64,000 bases of DNA from Neorhodopirellula lusitana (GTDB lineage: Bacteria > Planctomycetota > Planctomycetia > Pirellulales > Pirellulaceae): positions 167,264 through 231,263 of the forward strand of contig NZ_FXUG01000012.1 of NCBI RefSeq assembly GCF_900182915.1. The letters are read 5' to 3'. The notes under the pieces were generated by a model that was not told the DNA's origin, made no database searches, and saw only the letters and a program-made list of their open reading frames with translations. Each line of letters begins with the position of its first letter. Within the stretch, counting starts at the first letter, position 1. The position numbers were made by a program, and so were the translations under genes. Shown piece by piece: positions 18,019 through 28,000 of this stretch.

Positions 18019-18717
18019 ATGTCCGATAACCGTTATTCGTTGCAAGCTTTTCTCGAAAAGACCCGTGATCGAGATCTCAATCAGGGGCTCTTTGAACTTG
18101 AAACGGAGCGGATGCTGGACATCAACCTGAACGGTGAGGTCTGGACCAAACTTGGGGCGATGGTGGCGTACACGGGGAACGTCAAGTTTGAGCGAGAGGG
18201 AATCCTTTCGCGTGGGATCGGAAACCTGCTCAAAAAGGCGGTCTCGGGGGAAGGGTCGTCCCTGACCAAGGTGAGTGGACAGGGGTCGGTATTCTGTGCC
18301 GATGCTGGTAAGAAGATCACGGTCTTGAAGCTGGACAATGAAGCGATTTGCGTGAATGGCAACGACCTGCTCGCGTTCGAAACATCGTTGTCTTACAACA
18401 TCAAAATGATGAAGCGGATGACCGCAGTGCTGGCCGGTGGACTGTTCAACGTCCGCCTTGAGGGCACGGGCATGGCCGCCATCACCAGTCACTACGACCC
18501 GGTCACCCTGCCGGTCACGCCCAGTCAGCCTGTTGTCACGGACCCCAATGCGACGGTGTTATGGTCAGGCAACCTGGAGCCGGAACTGAAGACCGACCTG
18601 CAACTAAAAACCTTCTTGGGCCGTGGTTCCGGTGAATCCGTTCAGCTGCTCTTTCGAGGTCAAGGTTTCGTGGTCGTGCAGCCTTACGAAGAAGTCTATT
18701 TCCAGCACGGTCAGTGA
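18019..18717 (+). CDS. AIM24 family protein
   Basis: A 232-residue protein dominated by a beta-rich AIM24 domain. Recognisable segments are MLDINLNGEVWTKLGAMVAY, the NLLKKAVSGEGSSLTKVSGQG block, and FNVRLEGTGMAAITSH. The last ~50 residues end in LFRGQGFVVVQPYEE, the usual final strand. AIM24 proteins are named for a mitochondrial inner membrane protein; the bacterial members have no firmly established activity. Start at ATG 18019, since upstream codons in the same frame read as non-coding. It stands alone between the ATPase operon and a repeat element. Confidence 0.85.
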   Translation: MSDNRYSLQAFLEKTRDRDLNQGLFELETERMLDINLNGEVWTKLGAMVAYTGNVKFEREGILSRGIGNLLKKAVSGEGSSLTKVSGQGSVFCADAGKKITVLKLDNEAICVNGNDLLAFETSLSYNIKMMKRMTAVLAGGLFNVRLEGTGMAAITSHYDPVTLPVTPSQPVVTDPNATVLWSGNLEPELKTDLQLKTFLGRGSGESVQLLFRGQGFVVVQPYEEVYFQHGQ

Positions 18718-18807
18718 GAAAGTTCTTGCAGGTCGTTTAGACCCGGACTTGCTGTTGCGAGTGCAAAGCCCAGCGGGAACGGGGGATACCGATTGCGCAG
18801 GGCCCAG

Positions 18808-18990
18808 TCGCCTGTAGAAAATCGCATTGCAATTAGCAGAGACGCTCCGTCTTGCGGTCCGCCAGCTAAACTCGTTGCGTTCTCAAACGTTCTTAGCGCC
18901 ACGACACAGGTTAGCGGAACGGCACAGGGCCTGTGGCTAATACAAGGGCGTGTGCCTACTACAATCGAAAATCAAGAGGCTTCTAGGCGG
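18808..18990. repeat. MITE-like element, family A, copy 1
   Basis: A ~183-bp sequence very similar to 36308-36491. Shared blocks include AAATCGCATTGCAA, TGCGGTCCGC and GGGCGTGTGCCTACT. The ends are imperfect inverted repeats, running from CGCCT at the left to AGGCG at the right. It contains GCACAGGGCCTGTG, a palindrome like those flanking the RAYT genes at 44-46 kb. The rest of the gap 18718-19115 holds nothing recognisable. Confidence 0.75.
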
Positions 18991-19115
18991 TGAGATCGGT
19001 TTTGGGGCTAGTTGTTTGTCGGTCACCTCGTGGGATACCGGAGGGCTTGCGTCCCATCCATCAAACGCCATGTTGTTATCGCTGGAAAATGGTGTCGCGT
19101 AAGTTGGACGGTTTG

Positions 19116-21533
19116 CTAAAGGGGTTTGACCTTCAGTAGCAACACGCATTTGGGATCCATCTTGAATTCAGCATCGATCGATTGTTCGGTAAACAAGTTG
19201 GTTATGGTGAAGTTGGTTCCGTCTTGCAGGCCGATCGTTAGTTTGGCGTTGTGTTTTCCGAGGTTCAGAATGCTTACCAAATAGCCGCCATCGTCCTGTT
19301 TCACGGCGCGCCAGTGAACACCCTTGTGATCCGTGCCATTGTCTTCGGTGAGGGTGACATCTGGTCGGCCTTTGGCTACCTCGGCGAGGGCGAGTTCGCG
19401 AATTCGGGAGGTGCTGGAATTGCCATTGAGAACGATGAGTTTGCCTTTGCCCTGGCTAAGTTGCTTGTCGTGTGCCTGCCCGTATTCGTTCTTTCGCAAG
19501 CTCTTCTTGCTGTCGAGAATCACTTTGCCGCCCTGGTTTAGATAGGACTGGAGGGCATTCAGTTCGGATTCGGTTACGAATTCCGTCTTGTAGACAAGGA
19601 TCGCATCCCAGGAATGGTTGTCCTGCTTCCGGATGATGTTCTCGGTTGCAAACCCCATCGGAATTCCATCAAAGAAGAGTTCCTCATAAATCGAGAACTG
19701 CTCGGTCATGTGAGCGGTTTTGTTGATGGCTGATGTTTCTGAATGGAATAGACGCAGCGGACGACGTTGCTTCCGAAGTTCGATAATCTCTTCGGAAAAA
19801 CTATTTAGGTCATACATGACCTGGGTGTAGGCATTGGCGATGTGGGGTTGCTGGTTCGTTGAGCCCACGAAAGATCCCGCAAGGGCTAGGTCAGCGAAAT
19901 TCAATTCGCCTTCCAACCGGTCTTCAGGCGATCCATCGGGATCTCTTGCCCAGAACCATGCTAGGTTAGCGTCCATGCCTTGAAGCGTCGCGAGCCAGTA
20001 CACACTGTGAACGTATTGGACAGACGGATCGAGTTCTCGCCACCGCGCGGAGGACAAGAAATGCGACTCCGAATTGACGTGGATTTTCCCAGGAGAAACC
20101 GACTCCATAAAGTCATAGGACATGCTCAACTCTTCCCAAGCCCAAGCGTAATGTTCCTCCCAGGGTTCTGGCTGGTTTGAGAACCTTTGACGTGACTCCC
20201 GAGATTTGGCATCATCGCCAATCATCGAGGTGAGATTGGTGAGGGCTTCCAGGTCAATCCCGTGGGCGCGATCGTTGCCGGTGTAATAGTGTGGAACGTT
20301 TTTGATGTGAGTGTCCGCATTCGGGTTGCCCTTGCGCAGTTCGCCTTGAATGTGCGTGTACCAATCGGTTGCACGGTCCATGCTGAAACGGGCCCAATCG
20401 TAAAACATTGGGGTGCCACGTGTTTCGGCTGAGATTGGGATTTCTATCTCAACCGCATCAAACCCTGTGAAATCGGATCCCCAGTTCTTGTTGAGCTTTT
20501 CGAGATTGCCGTCATATTTGATGCGCAACCATTCCCGAAATCGGCTGAGGGTGTACGACGAGATCTGCTGCATCTCGCCGGTTCGTCTTGTCCAGTTGCT
20601 TGCGATCGAATGCCAGTGGGGCTCGTTGGCCAGAATGTAACCCAGTTGAGTCACTTTTTTTGTTTGAGTCAGAGCACCCGTTTCTCTGGCAATGGTTCCC
20701 CAAACTTCTCTCACCAAAGGATTGTCGATGTCGAATCCGGTGAACGTGGAACGGCCTTTGCGGACTTCAGGTTCGAGCTTCTCGACCCACTTAGGAATCC
20801 CCTGGTTCCAGTAAATCAGAAAGCCAATATTGGTATTTGATATCTCGGTGACTTCACGAAGTAGATCCGGATCGAAAGTACGATCCTCTTTCAACAAGAA
20901 AGAATTGATTGCCCGGTCATGCTCAACCGGATAGAGGTTCTCACCTCCGTGAAAGATCGCACCGAGATGGTCGTTGTAGACATCGGTATCGGTCAGAGGT
21001 CGGCCGACCGATTTTGAAAAGTAGTCGTAAAGAAAAATCGGTTTGCCATTACTCAAAAACATGTTGTCGCCGACTTCAATATTCTGCCAATCGACTTTAT
21101 TGACCGGACGGCGGCGGATCTGGCCGCTAATAACACTGGACAATTCAGCGATCCCGTCATCAAGAATCTCGATCACCTTTTTGCGTTGAAAGTTTGGCAT
21201 CTCGGCTGCTAGTTTGTCTTTGTCTTCCTTGTAGGGAGCAAACTGTTCAAATAAGTAGGCGACGGCGTCGTGATTGTTTTCGTCCCATTCCGCGAACTTC
21301 AAGAACTCTTTGGCAAACCAGATAACCGTTTCTTCGCGAGTGACATCAATGTCGCTGAGGCGTGCTTGCTCAGTTCTAGCTTCCAGTGTCTCGATTTTTG
21401 ACAACGCTTCTTTGAGGAGCGAAGTGCCGGTGGATTTTGTAGCGTCCTGGGCCGCGACGCTGAGTGTGAATATCGAAATCAGGCACAACAGTGTGAGCCC
21501 GACATCTAGGAATCGAGACAGTTTGCACTTCAT
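19116..21533 (-). CDS. Exported GH42-like glycoside hydrolase
   Basis: An 805-residue protein with a signal peptide ending near SVAA-QD. After a helical N-terminal region (~30-150), a TIM barrel of GH42 style follows. LGYILANEPHW places the likely acid/base at Glu304. FREWLRIKYDGNLEKLNKNWG is a characteristic GH42 segment. HVNSESHF places the candidate nucleophile at Glu489. A flavodoxin-like domain with LNQGGKVILDSKKSLRK and a small C-terminal beta domain complete the enzyme. GH42 enzymes are mainly beta-galactosidases; here the substrate may be an algal galactan, which is inference. Start at ATG 21533 for the signal peptide. Confidence 0.82.
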   Translation of the reverse strand: MKCKLSRFLDVGLTLLCLISIFTLSVAAQDATKSTGTSLLKEALSKIETLEARTEQARLSDIDVTREETVIWFAKEFLKFAEWDENNHDAVAYLFEQFAPYKEDKDKLAAEMPNFQRKKVIEILDDGIAELSSVISGQIRRRPVNKVDWQNIEVGDNMFLSNGKPIFLYDYFSKSVGRPLTDTDVYNDHLGAIFHGGENLYPVEHDRAINSFLLKEDRTFDPDLLREVTEISNTNIGFLIYWNQGIPKWVEKLEPEVRKGRSTFTGFDIDNPLVREVWGTIARETGALTQTKKVTQLGYILANEPHWHSIASNWTRRTGEMQQISSYTLSRFREWLRIKYDGNLEKLNKNWGSDFTGFDAVEIEIPISAETRGTPMFYDWARFSMDRATDWYTHIQGELRKGNPNADTHIKNVPHYYTGNDRAHGIDLEALTNLTSMIGDDAKSRESRQRFSNQPEPWEEHYAWAWEELSMSYDFMESVSPGKIHVNSESHFLSSARWRELDPSVQYVHSVYWLATLQGMDANLAWFWARDPDGSPEDRLEGELNFADLALAGSFVGSTNQQPHIANAYTQVMYDLNSFSEEIIELRKQRRPLRLFHSETSAINKTAHMTEQFSIYEELFFDGIPMGFATENIIRKQDNHSWDAILVYKTEFVTESELNALQSYLNQGGKVILDSKKSLRKNEYGQAHDKQLSQGKGKLIVLNGNSSTSRIRELALAEVAKGRPDVTLTEDNGTDHKGVHWRAVKQDDGGYLVSILNLGKHNAKLTIGLQDGTNFTITNLFTEQSIDAEFKMDPKCVLLLKVKPL

Positions 21534-22004
21534 GGGAGTTCTGCAGAATAGATCAGTTGAATGGGAATTGTATTCTGTGATCTTCGGTCGATCGTGCCGT
21601 AAGCATCGCCCAACAATATACTCCGCAGCGTTCATCAACGTTGCTGTTCAGGCACAGCACCGACAACATGTACGAGACCGCCGTGAGTGTTGACTTGAAA
21701 TGGATTCGCCATGGTTACCGGTCTCCTTCGATCCCGGTCTTGACCTTCACGCCTTGTAGTAGATCTAAGGCGAGGGGGGCGCGAATCTACTTGCGAACGC
21801 TGTCTGCGAACACTACGCGTTTTTTGCGGTTTCGTTGGCCGAGGCGAGAAAACCCGAGTTGTCCGGTTGATTGTTTCATACAGCTTGGAAAGCTGTAGGT
21901 TTGCGGGTTGTTGTTTGGAAGACTCGTTAGCGGACTACGCGATCCGTCTGGTGTTGCGTCTTGGCAGTCGAACGGACGAGTGTGTGCATTGGGCGGGTGA
22001 TTTG
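21534..22004. other. Intergenic region between two minus-strand surface genes
   Basis: This contains the promoter side of the GH42-like gene and the 3' side of the giant exoprotein gene. A hairpin with 8-bp arms (TACAGCTT / AAGCTGTA) sits at 21879-21897, ~110 bp beyond the exoprotein stop. It has no T tract, so termination there is unproven. No gene is recognisable. Confidence 0.4.
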
Positions 22005-25000
22005 TTACGCCGGGCCTTGGGAGCGAAGGTAGGTTTCCGGGCCAGTTTGCTCGGCCTGGATTTGGGGTGGTTCATTGAGGACCGGGTTTGCGGCGTCGCG
22101 GGTTGTGAGGCTGGTGACAAAGCTCTTGAACCGTTCAAACCAGCCGTTGGGCGATTGCCCCGCGTCTGCCTGGGACTGGGAATCGCTTTGTGATGCTGAG
22201 GCGGGACGGGTGAAGGTGTCGTTGGTGGTTTCCGAGACGGATTCACTGAGCGCGGAATCCGCGAGGGCGGCTCCGGTGCGGATGAGGTTGAGCGGATCGA
22301 GGGAGTTGAGCTCGTAGAGCGGGGCGTTGACGGTGGTTTGTTGGCCGAGCCGGTTGCCTGTGTTGGGCAAGCTGATTTCGGTTTTGGCGGTGAAGCTGCT
22401 GTTGCCGGCGACTTCGATGGTCGAGGTTGGTGTTTGACCGACGCTGCCGTTGTTGGCGGTGGCAGTGAAGTCGCCGGTGGTTTGCACGTTGCCAAGCAAC
22501 AGGTCGCCGGTGGATTGACGGATGATTCCGTTGTTCGCCAGCACGTTGACGATGCCGGTGAAGAGGTTGCCTTCGTTGTCCAGGATCACGTTGCCATTGG
22601 CGGCGACGGTGGTGTCGCCTTCGACTTTGACGGTGGTGCCGGGATGTTGAGTGAGGTCGCCGTCGGTGGAGGTGGCGGTGAAGCCTCTGCTGGCGTCAAT
22701 GTTGCCGAGCGTCAATCCGCCGTGACCGTCGACGAGATTGATATCGTTGCCGGTCGCGTGGATGGGGCCAACGAAGTCGTTATTGATTCCGGCCAGGTCG
22801 ATGTTGCCGCCAGCGTTGAGCGTGGTGGTTTCGCCAACCGTGATCGTGCCGGTGGAGGACTGGGTGATGTCGCCGGCCGCGTCGATGTCGAGGCTGCCGG
22901 TGGCGGTGAGGTCGTTCACGTTGACGCCGCCGGTCTCGCTGTCCAGTTTGACGTTGCCTCCGGATAGATTGTTTACAGTCAGGTCGCCGCTGGTTTGGGT
23001 GATGTCGACGTCGCCGGTGGCTTCGATTGTTCCGGTCGTGCTTTGCGTGAAGCTATTGTTGACGGTGAACGTGCCGTCGACTTCGATCGAGCCATCGTTC
23101 TGGGCAAAGTCATCAGCGGTGAAGGTGCCGGCAGTCACTTTGCCGCCGTTTTGGGTGTAGGTGTCAACGTCGAGGCTGCCGTCGACGTTCAGCGTGCCGC
23201 TGTCGATTTGCAGGTTGCCGCCGAGCAGGGAGTCAATTTCGACGGGGCCGTTGACGTTGTTATCAAATGTGGGCGTGACGCCTTGCGGGATGATGACGTT
23301 GGCAACGTTGGCGAGGTCGGGAACTGCTCCGCCGACCCAGTTTGCTGGATCGTTCCAATCGCCGGTCGTGCCACCGATCCAGGTGACGGTGCCCAACCGC
23401 GTGATGCTGCTGCTGGTATCGTCCGCGAAGGTGATGTTGTAGTTGCCACCGCCGTTGCCATCATTGATCGCGATGTTGGATGCCGTCAGCGTTTTGTCGG
23501 TGCCGACATTCTTGTCGTCGTAGGTCAGTGTGATGGAGGCAACGCTGTCACCGGTGATGCCCAGTGCCGTGGTGAAGGCTTGCAGTTGAGGCGTCGTGGC
23601 GACCAAGTTAGTGTTGCCGTCGTAGACTTTGGTCGCCGTCGGTGCGGTGATGGTCACGTTTTTGGGCGTGATCACGCCATCGGCTGCGCTGTAGGTGCTG
23701 CCGCCGGATAGGTAGTAGTTGTTGGCGTCGGTGCCGCTGAGTTCGAGGTTGCCGACCGTGTAGCTGAGACCGGTGCCTGCGTTGGGACTGGCGTAGTTGC
23801 CTTGGCCATGAAGGGTGTAGGAATCTCCCGCGATGTTGCCGGTTTGATCCAGCGATAGATTGACCATCAGGTCGTTGCCGTCATAGGACTTGGTGACGCC
23901 GGAGGCACTGACATCAATGGCGGCTCGATTGACGGTGTGGTTGCCGACAATGTGGAGGCTGTTTGAGAAATTGCCGCTGGTCTCGACAATGTTCTCCATG
24001 CCGAGCGTGAACGCTCCAACGTTGGTGTGGTTGGAGGTGCTGGTCGACGATCCGCCGAGGACCACGTCGAAGGCTGCCGTGCCGCCGACTCCGTCATTGA
24101 ATTCGTAGTGACCATTGGCGGCGGACGTCGGCGTCAGCGTGTGGACGGTGTTGGAATCGTCCATGTATTTGGCCGACAAGAGTTGCAGCCCGAGGATGTC
24201 GCCGTAGTTGGAACTGCTGTTGCCGAATCGGACCAGCAATTGATCGGCGGGGACAATGGTGAAGTCTCCCGGAACGAAGCTGATGTCATAGTTCGTCGAA
24301 CTCAGGCCGCTGGCTACCAACGAGTTGAAGTACGATCCAGCAAATTCATCGGTGCCGATTTTGCTTCGCATGATTGACAGAGAGCCCGTCAAATCGGTGG
24401 TGCTTTCCCCGGCGACAAAGCCGGTGTAACTGGCTCCGGCAAATCCGGCAGGGTCGTCTTGGGTGACGAATTTGGCGTCGTTGTTGGCGGTGACGGTCAA
24501 TGGGGCTGGGGTGATGTCGGCGGTCAGGCCGGTCGGTTGGTTGATGCTGTAGTTGTTCGCGTCGTCGCCGTTCAGAGTGAGCCCGTTGACGATGATGGAC
24601 TTGGAAGTGCCGACGTTCTTGTTGTCGAAACTAGCGATCGCTGATCCGTTGACTTCGACATCATCGACTCCGATGGCCGCTACGGTTGCCGTGCCGCTGA
24701 GCGTGGCAAGGGTCGTTCCGTCGTAGACTTTGTCGTCACCGGTAAGTCCTGAAACGTTGATGGCAAGCGGAGTGATGTCCGCTGATGATGTATCCGACGT
24801 GCTAGCAAGGGCGTAGTTCGCCGCGTCGGTGCCGGTAAGGTTGAGACCGGTGATGTTGACGGTTTTGTTGGTGCCCGCGTTCTTGTCAGTGAAGGCGGCG
24901 GTTCCCCCGATCGTGACCAAGTCGCCCGCGACCACGCCGCTGGCCGTGGCATTCATTTGCGCGGTTGTGGTTCCGTCGTAGACTTTGTTGTCGACGACGA

Positions 25001-28000
25001 TCGGGACAGAGATCGTTTTCTGGTTGACGGTTAGCGTACCGCCGGAGTAGCCATCGATGGCGTAGCCCAGTTGGCTGGTGCCGCCCGAAGCGGTCAATGT
25101 GTGACCGCCCGCGATGTGGTTGCCGCTGGTTGAGAGGTCGCCGCCAACGGTGATCGTCGGTGCAACGCTGAACGCTTGAGCGACCGTGTCACCGTTTTGT
25201 GAGTTGATCGTACTCGTCAACGTGGGGGCGGTGCCGTAGGTGCTGGACGCGTCGGCGGCGGTGACGGTGATCGAAGGTTGTTCGCGATAGATTCCGTACA
25301 GTCCGGTGTCCAGGGCCAGCGAGTAGTTGGTGGCGGATTCGTCGCTGTTGTATCGGAACCGACCACTGCCGCTGGTTAGCAGATCGGTCAGACCGAGGCT
25401 GTTCGCGATGCTGCCGGTGAACAGGGTGGCTCGTCCGCCAGTGCCAACGGTGATCGATGGTGAATTGGATAGAATGAGGTTGCCACCTGTCGCGGTTCCA
25501 GCGGCAGTCGTTCGTCCTGCGTTCAGCATGATGGCGGACGCGGTTGCGTTGGTCGTCGAGACGTTTTGGGCGATAGTCAGATCACCGGATTGGGTTGCCA
25601 AATTCAACAAACCACTTGCGGCGATTCCGTTTTGCGAACCAACGGTGCCGATCGTCAATGCGTCTGAGTTGTAGAGCGTCACGTTGCTGAGCAGCGTGCC
25701 GGACTGGCCACCGGCAAGCGTCCCGATGGAGTTGGCGACATTGTCGAGCGTGAAATTGCCTGTGCCTTGCAGAGCGAGGTTGTCGGTCGTGATCGCGGTT
25801 GTTTGAGTCGCGTTGCCCAACACACCGAGCTTGAGCGTGTTGCCTGCGGTGGTTTGCAGCGTGTTGTTGATCGCCACATTGCCGCCATGAATCGCTACGT
25901 CACCATCGATGATGGTCGCGGTGTTGACGCTGATGTCGGAGGCGTTTCCTGACTTGCCGAGCGTTAGTCCGCCGAGCGTGTTTGCGAAACTGTAGTTGCT
26001 GGTCAGTGCACTGGAAAAGCTGGTGCCGGTGGGCTCGATCGTGACTGTGCCAGTTCCGGTGAAACCGCTGGTGAGCGGCGCGGTGTTGTTTTGAAAGACA
26101 ATCCCACCGGTTACCGCGGTGCTGCCAGAGTAGGTGGCAAGGCCGGATGCGGTGAATGTACCATCGCCCGCCTTTATCAAACCGCCCGTGCCGGAGATGT
26201 TGCCGGCGAAGTTGGTGGATGTGCCGTCGTCTCCGGTGGTGAGTGTTGACGTGCCGAGAGACACATTTCCGCCCGTGCTGCCGCCACCCGCGAGGGAACC
26301 AATGGTGAGATTGGAAAGCAGGTTCAAACTGGTGTCGGCGACGTTGGCGAGCGTGACGGCGGAGTCATCGCCGAGTGCGGATGCGTTGCTGGTCTCGACG
26401 ATCCCGCCATCGATGGTTGTCGCGCCGGTGTAGGTGCTTTCGCCGGACAGACTGAGTTTTCCGGCGCCCGATTTGGTCAGTCCGCCACTGCCGGCGATGA
26501 TGCCGGTGTACTGCGTTGTTGTGCCGGTGGCGACTTCGATCGCTCCGTCATCGTCACCGAGTTCGATGCCGCGATTGCTGTTGAGTGTCGTGTTGCCGGT
26601 GACCAGCAGCGTTCCGCCGTCGAGTGTGAGATGCGATTCGGTGGGGCTGGACGGTGCCGGGCCGAGGTTGGCATCGCCGCTGATCGACAGCTTTCCTCCG
26701 GTGATCGTGGTCGAGCCGGTGTAGGTGTTCGTCGCCGCGAGAACGAGTGTGCCGTCGCCGTCTTTCGCGAGCGTTGTGTCGGTGCCGGAAATCACGCCTG
26801 CGATTTCGCTTGCACCGCGTGTCGTGACATCGAGTGCCGCATCGGTCGCCAATGAAATGGCGTTGGCATCGAGCGAATGGGTGTCGATGGTGAGGTTGGC
26901 TAGCGTGTTGTTGCCACCAACATTCCCCGCGATCGTGGTGTCGCCGGTGGTGTCGGTCTCGATCGTCAGGTCATGGGCTCCATCGATCGTGCTGGTGGCT
27001 TGGATGTCGCCGGCGTCTGTGGTGGTCAACGCCAGATCCGCGGCCAGCGTGATGGCACTGCCGAAGGTTTGGTCGCCGGTGGTCGTGATGTCGCCACCGA
27101 GATTGGCGAGACCGGTCACGTCGAACGAGGACGCCGCGGCGATGTTGGCGGTCGTTTGCACGGCGGCGTTGATGGAGATGTTACCGAGTGCCGCGTTGCT
27201 GCCGACGGCTCCGTTGAATTGCACACTGCCGGCGGTCGAACTGGTGCCGCTGACTCCGACTGAAAACCCGTTCCAGGTTTCGTCGCTGAGGCTGTTCCAG
27301 GTCAGTTCACTGAACGCGTTGGCAAAGCGGATCGTGCCGTGTGGTTCACTGTTTCCGCCTTCGCTAGCACTGTTCACTCCACCGTCGTTGAGTTGGAAAG
27401 TGTCTCCCACAATGGCTTTGGTCATTGTGCCTGCACCGAAGTAACCGGGGCCGGCACCATTCAATCCGGAGTACGATTCAATCGTGAAATCTTGGTCGAA
27501 TCCGTATCCGTTGCCGTTCATGCTCATGATGCTGAAGGCAAGGTTTTCGACGGATTCGCTGAACGTCAACGTTTGCGATCCCGCGTATTGCAATTGAATT
27601 AAGTCCGTCGTCGATGGACCGTTTGCCACGTTATCGCTGACGTAAGGGGACTCGCCAGAGAAAGATCCTCCACTTCGCCCGGTCCAATACGCCGTGCCGC
27701 CTGACGTTTGAATGCCGTAGATGCCTTGCGGGTTGTGGTACGTGACGGTGATCACTTCCGATCCGACCGTGATTGTTCCGGTGGCTGTTTTGGTAGCGGC
27801 ATCCCAGGTCGTCCAGTCCACCCAGTGGTAAACGTTGCTGGGGGTGATCGTTGCCGTCAGGTTCCATGGGGTCGCGACGTCGTCCGAATCAACGGTGGAA
27901 TGGAACAGGATGTCGTTTTGGATCGTTGAAAAATGCGTGTGGGCACCGAGTACAACCGGGCTGTTGTAGGTTTGAATCCCGGTGGTGTTGATGGCGCCGC

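Noticed and set aside
21879..21897. Intrinsic terminator of the exoprotein gene
   Set aside because: The stem is good but no T tract follows on the minus strand.
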